From: an uncultured Collinsella sp.
GTDB lineage: Bacteria; Actinomycetota; Coriobacteriia; Coriobacteriales; Coriobacteriaceae
Direction: 5' to 3'
Length of the DNA stretch: 61,784 nucleotides
Assembly (NCBI GenBank): GCA_900752215.1
Contig: CAADUO010000024.1
Coordinates: forward strand, 1 to 61,784
A program made the position numbers and the translations under genes. Positions within the stretch are counted from its first letter, which is position 1. The number at the start of each line of letters is the position of its first letter. Positions 1-6,140 of this stretch are shown one piece after another. A model generated the notes under the pieces. It worked only from the letters and a program-made list of their open reading frames with translations. It did no database searches and had not been told where the DNA came from.

Positions 1-558
1 CGGCCCCGCCGAACTCGGCCAGCACCGACACCTGCCAGCGGCTCGACGGGTCGACCGCGCCCTCGAGCGCGGGGTCGGCCTCGAGCAGGGTCGCGCGCAG
101 CCTGTTCTTCGCGCGGGTCCTGGCGGACGACGCGAACTCGCGCTGCGACGACAGGATCCGAAGCGAGGCGGCCCCCTCGGGCTCCTCGGGCGCCGGCCTG
201 AGGGCGCGGGGCACGCCGAGCGCGGTGCGCGCGATCACCTCGGCGTCGATGGCGTCGGTCTTCGCGGTGCCGGGGAACATCCCGCGGGCCTGCTTCTCGG
301 CATATCCGGGCAGGTAGGCGCAGGGGTTCCCGTGCGCATGGGCGCGCGCGAGGACCAGCGCGCCGATGTTTCGCTTCTGGTCGACGACGACCAGCGCGCC
401 GGAGCCGGCCCGCTCGAGCAGCCGGTCGATGTCGTCGGGCCTGTTTGCCAGCTCGGCCCTGAAGGCGACGCCCCCTCCCGCATCGAGCGCGCACGCGCTG
501 TGCGAGCTCTTCCCGACGTCGATCCCCAGGTAGGCCACGGGCGTCTCTGCTGCAGGCA
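1..558 (-). CDS. IS110-family transposase/recombinase, N-terminal part (cut by window edge)
   Basis: The frame is open from an ATG at 558 to the left edge: 186 codons, the N-terminal half of an IS110-type DEDD (RuvC-like) recombinase. Visible motifs are LGIDVGKSSH (Asp14), VVVDQK (Asp60) and GTAKTDAIDAEVIA (Asp102, Asp105). The family's second acidic residue is usually Glu; here it is Asp in a VDQ context, which I recall from actinobacterial IS110 relatives. IS110 enzymes cut and paste circular intermediates and are guided by an element-encoded bridge RNA. The C-terminal serine-containing Tnp20 domain is outside the window, so intactness cannot be judged. The 5' flank (559 to about 790) is unusually GC-rich and structured, as expected for an IS110 left end. 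Confidence 0.9.
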
Positions 559-790
559 TGGTGTATCCTCTCCCTTGAGCCGGCCGTTGGCCGCGGAAGC
601 GACACCCACATTACCCGGCCGTGGCCCGGTCCGGGCCCGGCACATCTCTATCAGTCGTTCCCCGCGGCCCCTCCCGCCCCGGCGGCAACACGTCCCGGGC
701 CCTCTACGGGGCAGGGGCTGACGGCCGTCCGGGGCGGTCGGCCAGCGACCACCGGTACGGCTCAATCGTATAACCGTGCAACGGAAAAGA
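559..790 (-). ncRNA. Candidate IS110 left-end non-coding region / bridge RNA
   Basis: This gene-free, very GC-rich stretch lies directly upstream of the transposase start, the place where IS110-group elements encode their bridge RNA. It contains several stems. GGCCC at 623-627 pairs with GGGCC at 633-637. GGTCG at 736-740 pairs with CGACC at 746-750, nested inside GCCGT (724-728) pairing with ACGGC (757-761). Composition falls back to chromosomal levels near 760-800, suggesting the IS end lies there. Exact RNA ends, target- and donor-binding loops and the core dinucleotide were not determined. The location is established for the family; the RNA itself is inference. Confidence 0.4.
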
Positions 791-915
791 GCCGCCCTTT
801 CGGACGACTCAAACTGTAATGGGCTCCTTTGACTGCTCATGTGGTAGCATCGGGTCTCATATAAATGAGGGAGTAGTCGCGTAATCGGGCTCGCCCGCAG
901 AGAGGGAGCCAGGCT

Positions 916-1494
916 ATGGGACTCGCAGAGCTCGTGTTGCTCGCCGTTGGCCTTTCGATGGACGCCTTTGCCGTTTCCATCTGCAAGGGTCTCGGCATGA
1001 AAAAGATCAACCTTAAGGTCGCCGTGGTGCTCGGCCTGTTCTTTGGCGGCTTCCAGGCCGGCATGCCCGTAATCGGATGGGCGCTTGGCAGTCAGTTTAT
1101 GGGCATCATCGGCCCCATCGACCACTGGATCGCCTTTATCCTGCTCGCCTTCATCGGCGGCAAAATGCTGTGGGAAGCCTTTACCGAGGACGAGGATGAA
1201 GGCGACGGCAAGGATGCCGAAAAGATTGACCTGGTCGAGTACCTGCTCCTCGCCATTGCCACCTCAATCGACGCCCTAGCCGTGGGCATCTCGTTTGCGG
1301 CACTCTCGGTCGACATCGTGCCCGCTGTATCGCTTATAGGCATCACGACCTTCATCTTCTCCGTTGCCGGCGTGGCGATTGGCCGCATCTTTGGCGCGCG
1401 CTACGAAAAGCCCGCCACCATCGTGGGCGGCGTCGTGCTCATCCTCATCGGACTTAAGATCTTGCTTGAGCATCTGGGGATCCTCGCGATATAA
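916..1494 (+). CDS. mntP: Manganese efflux pump MntP
   Basis: A 192-residue MntP (YebN) family membrane protein that exports Mn2+ across the cytoplasmic membrane. It shows the family's two inverted repeats, each with an acidic signature: LSMDAFAVSICKGLG near residues 14-28 and TSIDALAVGISFA near 115-127, with about six hydrophobic segments and a charged loop (EDEDEGDGKDAEK) between the halves. The length matches the family (about 190). The start is the ATG at 916, preceded by AGAGAGGGAG. The gene stands alone between the IS110 left end and hipBA. The leader has a GGGAGTAG string, but I cannot complete a yybP-ykoY manganese riboswitch from it. Confidence 0.95.
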   Translation: MGLAELVLLAVGLSMDAFAVSICKGLGMKKINLKVAVVLGLFFGGFQAGMPVIGWALGSQFMGIIGPIDHWIAFILLAFIGGKMLWEAFTEDEDEGDGKDAEKIDLVEYLLLAIATSIDALAVGISFAALSVDIVPAVSLIGITTFIFSVAGVAIGRIFGARYEKPATIVGGVVLILIGLKILLEHLGILAI

Positions 1495-1535
1495 AAAACG
1501 CCTCTCATAAGCTCAACGTCAACGTGGAAGTCTCA

Positions 1536-1605
1536 TGCAGAGTTTTGCATAAGGCCTTTTCGTGCAGACTTTTGCATGTCATACTGATATGCAAAAGTCT
1601 GCACG
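1536..1605 (+). promoter_or_regulatory. HipB-type operator array upstream of hipBA
   Basis: A perfect inverted repeat with 17-bp arms (1561-1577 and 1589-1605, arm core GCAGACTTTTGCAT) surrounds an 11-bp spacer. A third, near-identical half-site (TGCAGAGTTTTGCAT, one mismatch) lies upstream at 1536-1550. It ends 13 bp before the hipB start codon, so bound repressor would cover the promoter. HipB family antitoxins are known to autorepress through such palindromes; assigning this one to HipB is inference from position. Confidence 0.75.
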
Positions 1606-1618
1606 TTAGGAGATTGCC

Positions 1619-2089
1619 GTGGATACCTTTCCCATCACCACGCCGCGCCAAGCTGGCATCTACGTGCGCCAGGCACGCGAGTCACAGGGAATCACCCGTG
1701 CGACCCTCGCTAAAAAAGCCGGTGTTTCGGAGCGCCTGCTCGCATCGCTCGAGCTGGGAGATGCCACCGGCATTCGACTCGACAAGCTATTGGCGATCTT
1801 TAATGCTCTCGGACTGGCGCTCGCCGCTCAAGGGGATATCGTCAAAACGAATAACGAGCAATCAGCCAACGTTCCGCATGCCGATCTGCAACCTCGTAGC
1901 ACCCCCAGACGCCATCGCGCTCAACGTTTTCGCCATCGCAACCGTCGCAGCGCAGCCATTCCGGCTCTCGCAGACGCCCCCTTTACGTCTGAACTCTACG
2001 ACAAAGCCTTCGCAGATTTCGCCATGTCCAATCTCGGAGTCTCGATTGCCGCAAACGCATCTGTCCAACCAAAGCCTGACGGGAAATAG
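1619..2089 (+). CDS. hipB: HipB-like XRE-family antitoxin/autorepressor
   Basis: A 156-residue protein starting at GTG 1619 behind TTAGGAG. Residues about 12-65 form an XRE helix-turn-helix (IYVRQARESQGITRATLAKK, then AGVSERLLASLELGD), ending in a typical HipB strand (LGLALAAQGDI). The C-terminal roughly 85 residues are longer than in E. coli HipB and rich in Arg, Pro and Ala; they may be a flexible tail that threads into HipA. Only 3 bp separate it from hipA, so the pair is co-translated. Role: neutralise the HipA kinase and repress the operon through the repeated operator at 1536-1605. Confidence 0.85.
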   Translation: MDTFPITTPRQAGIYVRQARESQGITRATLAKKAGVSERLLASLELGDATGIRLDKLLAIFNALGLALAAQGDIVKTNNEQSANVPHADLQPRSTPRRHRAQRFRHRNRRSAAIPALADAPFTSELYDKAFADFAMSNLGVSIAANASVQPKPDGK

Positions 2090-2092
2090 CCA

Positions 2093-3397
2093 ATGGCCAC
2101 CACATCGCTTCGGACTATTATTTGCGGCGAACCTGCAGGAACGCTCATGCAAGATGAGAACGGTCTAGTCAGCTTTGCCTATGATCAAGACTATGACGGG
2201 CCAGCATTATCGATCAACATACCCGTATCAAATCGTACATACAGCCAACAGGTCATGAATCCGTACCTGTTTGGCCTTCTACCCGACAGCGAGGACCAAC
2301 GAAAAGCGATTGCCGCCGAATTCGACGTTAGGCCCAACAATCCCGTTGCGTTGCTCAGCCATATCGGACTCGACTGTCCGGGCGGAGTGCAGTTTTGTGC
2401 CGAAGAAGATGCCGACGCCGTCCTGCATCGCGCTGGCGAATACCGCCCTATAGACGACCACGAAATTGCTCTCCGTCTCAAGTCGATCAGAGATGACCGC
2501 GATGCATCGTGGATGGGTCTAGATGAAAGTTGGTCACTTGGAGGCAACCAGGGCAAGTTCGCACTCGCACTCATAGACGGTCGCTGGTGCGAATGCGTAG
2601 GTTCCTCGCCCACGACGCATATTTTCAAAAATGGCGTTATCGGATTTAAGCTCGAAGCGCTTAATGAGTTTGTCTGCATGAAAAGCGCCCAGCGCGCGGG
2701 TATCGCAACGGCGAACGTTGAGTATCGCTTATTTGAGGACGAACCCGCCCTCATTGTTGAGCGCTATGACCGCGTGAATGTCAAAGACGGGACAATCATG
2801 CGTCTACACCAAGAAGACCTCTGTCAGGCCCTTGGAGTGATGCCCGCTCAAAAGTACACGGCAGACGGCGGCCCGACCGCACGCGATATTCAGGAACTCC
2901 TCGTCAATACGAGCCATCATCAACTTAACCTGTATCTGTTTACGCAGATACTTTTCTTTAACGCCATCATCGGCGCACCGGACGCGCATGCGAAGAACTA
3001 TTCCCTGCTTCTTGGAAACGGCGGCACAGCTATGATGGCCCGTATGTATGACGTTGCATCTGGGCTGGCATACGAACGCATGCGGCGAAAAGCGCGCCTC
3101 GCCATGAGCGTTGGCGGCGAAAACCGTGTGGGACGCATCGGTCCAGGCGCTATCCGCCGATACCACGGTATGGGCGACCCCGCGCTGGAGGCGGCACTCA
3201 CCGATGCCGGGCTATCCGAGAAGTTTTGCTTTGCGACCATGATGGACCTCGCCTACGAGGTACCCATTTGCATGGAAGAGGTCATGGACGAATACGCCGA
3301 TCTGCCCGGCATGGCGGACCTGCGCAAGCATATGCTCGGGCCCGTCCGCGAAAACTGCCAGCGCACCCTCGACCTCATCAAGGCGGATATGGGCTAG
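2093..3397 (+). CDS. hipA: HipA-family serine/threonine kinase toxin
   Basis: A 434-residue HipA-type kinase. The N-terminal coupling subdomain has the typical NPYLFGLLPDSEDQR and GLDCPGGVQFC segments. A glycine-rich loop follows (SLGGNQGKFALAL, around residue 150), then the catalytic PDAHAKNYSLLL (around 296) and the metal-binding MYDVASG (around 318). The length agrees with E. coli HipA (440). E. coli HipA phosphorylates glutamyl-tRNA synthetase and causes growth arrest and persistence; the target here is unknown. It forms a type II toxin-antitoxin operon with the upstream hipB. No frameshift or lost catalytic residue is seen, so the toxin is probably active. Confidence 0.92.
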   Translation: MATTSLRTIICGEPAGTLMQDENGLVSFAYDQDYDGPALSINIPVSNRTYSQQVMNPYLFGLLPDSEDQRKAIAAEFDVRPNNPVALLSHIGLDCPGGVQFCAEEDADAVLHRAGEYRPIDDHEIALRLKSIRDDRDASWMGLDESWSLGGNQGKFALALIDGRWCECVGSSPTTHIFKNGVIGFKLEALNEFVCMKSAQRAGIATANVEYRLFEDEPALIVERYDRVNVKDGTIMRLHQEDLCQALGVMPAQKYTADGGPTARDIQELLVNTSHHQLNLYLFTQILFFNAIIGAPDAHAKNYSLLLGNGGTAMMARMYDVASGLAYERMRRKARLAMSVGGENRVGRIGPGAIRRYHGMGDPALEAALTDAGLSEKFCFATMMDLAYEVPICMEEVMDEYADLPGMADLRKHMLGPVRENCQRTLDLIKADMG

Positions 3398-3428
3398 ACG
3401 CCAATCAATTTCCCATTTCTTAAAAGAA

Positions 3429-3469
3429 GAGAGGGGGCACCCGTCGCAAAAGCTCGGGTACCCCCTCTC
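3429..3469. terminator. Bidirectional terminator between hipA and pepD
   Basis: Fifteen-base arms (3429-3443 and 3455-3469, GAGAGGGGG against CCCCCTCTC) with one mismatch close an 11-nt loop. It sits between the convergent 3' ends of hipA and pepD. A pyrimidine-rich TTCTTTT run follows on the minus-strand side; the plus side lacks a good T-tract. Confidence 0.7.
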
Positions 3470-3524
3470 GTAATGTCATTTGCAATCCATCAGCAAAGGT
3501 TTTGGATCGCCGTCAATGCGACCT

Positions 3525-4982
3525 TTACGCAGCGAGGCGCTTGAGGACGTCGATGAGCAGCTCGTAGAAGCGCTCGGCAGAAGCGAGCTCCATGCTCTCG
3601 TCCGGGGTGTGGACATCGGAGAGCGTCGGGCCCACGGCGATGGCGTCCAGGCCGTGCAGGGCCTCGGCAAACAGTCCGCACTCAAGGCCGGCGTGAATGG
3701 ACTCGATGCGCAGCTCGGAGCCAAAGAGCTCGCGATAGCTCTCGACAAAGATGTCGCGGACCGGCGAATGCTCGGCATAGCTCCAGCCGGGATACTCGAA
3801 CTCGAACTTGGCGTCGAAGCCCAGGACATCGGCCAGCGTCTGCAGGCGGTCCTTGAACTCGTTCTGCAGCGAGGTAATCGAGGAGCGCGGGGACAGCATG
3901 ATCTTGACCTCGTCGTCAGAAGTGGCAACCACACCGATGTTGGAGGAAACCTCGACGGAGCCGTCGGTGGCGACGTTGCGGCGAATCACGCCGTTAGGGG
4001 CAAGACGCAGGGCGCGGATGAGGGCAAGCGCGGACTTCTGATCCATGGCCTCGACCTCGGCGTCGTCGGCAATCTCGACGGTGCAGGTAAAGCCGGGGTC
4101 AAAGACCTCGAGCTCGGCAGTGACGTCGGCAATGATGCCCTTTGCGATCTGGGCCGCGGCCTCGGCGGCAGCGTGATCAGTGTAGACCAGCTCGGCCTTG
4201 CACTCACGGTTGATGGCGTTGTCCTTAGTGCCGCCGTTAAAGCTGACGATGGCGGGCTCGCCGGCGACCATCAGGCGGTCGATGATGCGGGCCATGATGA
4301 GGTTGCCGTTGCCGCGCTCCAGGTGGATGTCGGCGCCGGAGTGACCACCCAGCAGGCCGGAGATCTCGAGCGTAAGGGTGCTGCCGGTCTTGTGCTCGCG
4401 CACGATCGGGCAGGTGTAGGTAACGACGACACCGCCGGCGCAGCTGACGGTGGCCACGCCCTCCTCCTCGGAATCGAGGTTGATCATGGTGCGGGCGCTA
4501 ATCTGGGACTTGTCGAGCGTCTCGGCGCCGACCAGGCCAGTCTCCTCGTCGGTGGTGAATACGCACTCGAGGGCCGGATGGACAATCGAATCATCGTTGA
4601 GCACGGTAAGCATAAGCGCGACGGCAATGCCGTTGTCGGCACCCAGGGTGGTGCCGTTGGCGGTAAGGACACCATCCTTGACGACCAGGTCGATACCATC
4701 GGTCGTAAAGTCGTGCTCAACGGAGCCCAACTTGTCGCACACCATGTCGATATGACCCTGCAACATCACGGTCGGGGCGTTCTCGGCACCGGCAGATGCG
4801 GGCTTGCGAATGATGACGTTGTAGACCTCGTCCTGATACACATCGAGACCGCGCTCCTTGGCAAACGCGACCAGGAAATCGCTGATGCCCTTCTCGTTGC
4901 CAGACCCACGGGGGATCGCGCTGACCTCCTCAAAGAAATGGAACAGCTGGGCGGGCTCGTAGCCGGTAATCTTGTAGTCCAT
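3525..4982 (-). CDS. pepD: Aminoacyl-histidine dipeptidase (peptidase D, M20C)
   Basis: A 485-residue cytoplasmic dinuclear zinc dipeptidase of the M20C/PepD family, which cleaves Xaa-His and many other dipeptides. Zinc-site motifs are in order: LQGHIDMVCDK (His and Asp ligands), TLGADNGIAVAL (bridging Asp) and FTTDEETGLVGA (catalytic Glu pair). The N-terminus YEPAQLFHFFEEVSAIPRGS is typical. I chose ATG 4982 because AAGGAGGCACC precedes it; the in-frame codons upstream look non-coding. It is monocistronic, convergent with hipA, with a terminator hairpin at 3429-3469. Confidence 0.95.
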   Translation of the reverse strand: MDYKITGYEPAQLFHFFEEVSAIPRGSGNEKGISDFLVAFAKERGLDVYQDEVYNVIIRKPASAGAENAPTVMLQGHIDMVCDKLGSVEHDFTTDGIDLVVKDGVLTANGTTLGADNGIAVALMLTVLNDDSIVHPALECVFTTDEETGLVGAETLDKSQISARTMINLDSEEEGVATVSCAGGVVVTYTCPIVREHKTGSTLTLEISGLLGGHSGADIHLERGNGNLIMARIIDRLMVAGEPAIVSFNGGTKDNAINRECKAELVYTDHAAAEAAAQIAKGIIADVTAELEVFDPGFTCTVEIADDAEVEAMDQKSALALIRALRLAPNGVIRRNVATDGSVEVSSNIGVVATSDDEVKIMLSPRSSITSLQNEFKDRLQTLADVLGFDAKFEFEYPGWSYAEHSPVRDIFVESYRELFGSELRIESIHAGLECGLFAEALHGLDAIAVGPTLSDVHTPDESMELASAERFYELLIDVLKRLAA

Positions 4983-5130
4983 GGTGCCTCCTTGGCGCAA
5001 CTGGTTAGACAGTAAGACATGCGCCTTGTATATTCCCAGACTTTGCGTGCATAAACCAGTCGAAAACGCCGAGCGCCCCCGCATCATCGGCTAACGGCGG
5101 GGAAACACCACTTTATCAAGATAAAGCATG

Positions 5131-5658
5131 TTAGACGGGCCGCGCCGAAGGGACGCTGGACCCTTTAACCAACCTCAACGCTTGATCAACGTTTATGCAT
5201 ACGCCATTGGTATGTTTAATGAGATTTTTGTCCTCCGTCACGACGTAATCAACGTCGATGCGATTGGCAACGCCCAGCATCAGGTCGTCCTCAAAGTCAT
5301 TGTGATGCTGTTTGAACACAAACGAATCAAAGACCTCGTCTGCACCGACCGAGGCAATAATCGACTTTTGCCGAATCAGGCGGATGCACGCCCACGCCGT
5401 CTCGTCGGCACCGGCGATAGCTTCTGGAGTGAGAGCTCCCCCACGGCGGGCGTCGGCCTTCATCGTCCTTCCCAAGATGTAATAGACGTCTTTGACAGAC
5501 AAGGAGGACGAGAAAAGGACGATATCCTCCGCTTCCGCTGCACGAGAAAAGAGCTCGACTATCGGCCTGGTCGCATTCGTACGAGCAAGAAAGTAATCTA
5601 GCCAGACGTTCGTGTCTATTAACAGTTTGAGCGTATGCTTCGTTCCGACGCCGCTCAT
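5131..5658 (-). CDS. PIN-domain toxin of a type II toxin-antitoxin pair
   Basis: A 175-residue PIN-domain protein. The conserved acidic residues are in KLLIDTNVWLDYFL near the start and in DFEDDLMLGVANRIDVDYVV near the C-terminus, followed by VTEDKNL. PIN toxins are Mg2+-dependent ribonucleases, commonly of tRNA, rRNA or mRNA. Its ATG (5658) overlaps the antitoxin stop codon as ATGA, which fixes the start and implies translational coupling; an alternative start at 5670 is possible. A weak 7-bp hairpin follows at 5111-5126. The RNA target cannot be predicted. Confidence 0.85.
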   Translation of the reverse strand: MSGVGTKHTLKLLIDTNVWLDYFLARTNATRPIVELFSRAAEAEDIVLFSSSLSVKDVYYILGRTMKADARRGGALTPEAIAGADETAWACIRLIRQKSIIASVGADEVFDSFVFKQHHNDFEDDLMLGVANRIDVDYVVTEDKNLIKHTNGVCINVDQALRLVKGSSVPSARPV

Positions 5659-6020
5659 GATTCGATCCAATCGCTAAATCTCTCGCTCATCATTTGGTCG
5701 TATAACTCGTCATAATCTAAGGCTTCATCGGAGCTCGGCCTCTGAATCGAGAACCGTTCGTAAAAACTCGAAACTAACGCAGCCCCTTCCGAGACATGAG
5801 ATGAACGTGCCTTCGATCGTATGTCGTCAGGCAGGGCTTCGTCATTATTCTTTTTTACGGGCATATGGCCGTTCTCGGTCAAATACTGCCACAGCTCCCT
5901 CACGGCTTGCGACGGCGTCATGCCAATCTGCGCCAAAACGGCGTCCCCGGCATCCTTGAGCTGACGATCCATGCGCACGTTCATCTGAACCGGCCGTGAG
6001 TCTAGTATCGACATAGACAT
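5655..6020 (-). CDS. RelB/DinJ-like ribbon-helix-helix antitoxin
   Basis: A 121-residue protein. Residues about 11-50 (VQMNVRMDRQLKDAGDAVLA, then QIGMTPSQAVRELWQYL) match the RelB/DinJ ribbon-helix-helix DNA-binding and dimerisation domain. The rest is a charged, probably disordered tail that would wrap the partner PIN toxin. Start ATG 6020 has AAAAGGAGCCAAC upstream. The gene precedes and overlaps the PIN toxin by 4 nt. RelB/DinJ antitoxins more often pair with RelE/YafQ, so this is a mixed pairing. Autoregulation is likely through the inverted repeat at 6033-6063. Confidence 0.85.
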   Translation of the reverse strand: MSMSILDSRPVQMNVRMDRQLKDAGDAVLAQIGMTPSQAVRELWQYLTENGHMPVKKNNDEALPDDIRSKARSSHVSEGAALVSSFYERFSIQRPSSDEALDYDELYDQMMSERFSDWIES

Positions 6021-6032
6021 GTTGGCTCCTTT

Positions 6033-6063
6033 TGCTATACGCTTTCCCTAATTAAGTATAGCA
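6033..6063 (-). promoter_or_regulatory. Promoter/operator of the antitoxin-PIN operon
   Basis: An 8-bp perfect inverted repeat (TGCTATAC at 6033-6040, GTATAGCA at 6056-6063) lies 12 bp upstream of the antitoxin start. Read on the minus strand, the distal arm contains a -10-like TATACT. An autoregulatory ribbon-helix-helix operator overlapping the promoter fits this position; that is inference. Confidence 0.5.
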
Positions 6064-6090
6064 TTTAGGATAAATACCGTATTTACTAGA

Positions 6091-6120
6091 AAGGGGACGT
6101 CCCAGCTGGAACATCCCCTT
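6091..6120 (-). terminator. Terminator downstream of clpC
   Basis: A nearly perfect 30-base inverted repeat (AAGGGGA arm against TCCCCTT arm, two internal mismatches) starts 20 bp after the clpC stop codon. On the minus strand it is followed by a short TTTCTAG pyrimidine tract. It also separates clpC from the antitoxin promoter. Confidence 0.6.
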
Positions 6121-6140
6121 CATTCAGACTATTTCACACC

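Noticed and set aside
866..915. A possible yybP-ykoY manganese riboswitch before mntP.
   Set aside because: Only a GGGAGTAG string is present; the conserved metal-binding loops are missing and the leader is too short.
235..1125. A 296-codon minus-strand frame across the IS end and mntP.
   Set aside because: It is out of frame with the IS110 recombinase and antisense to mntP; its codons only mirror real genes.
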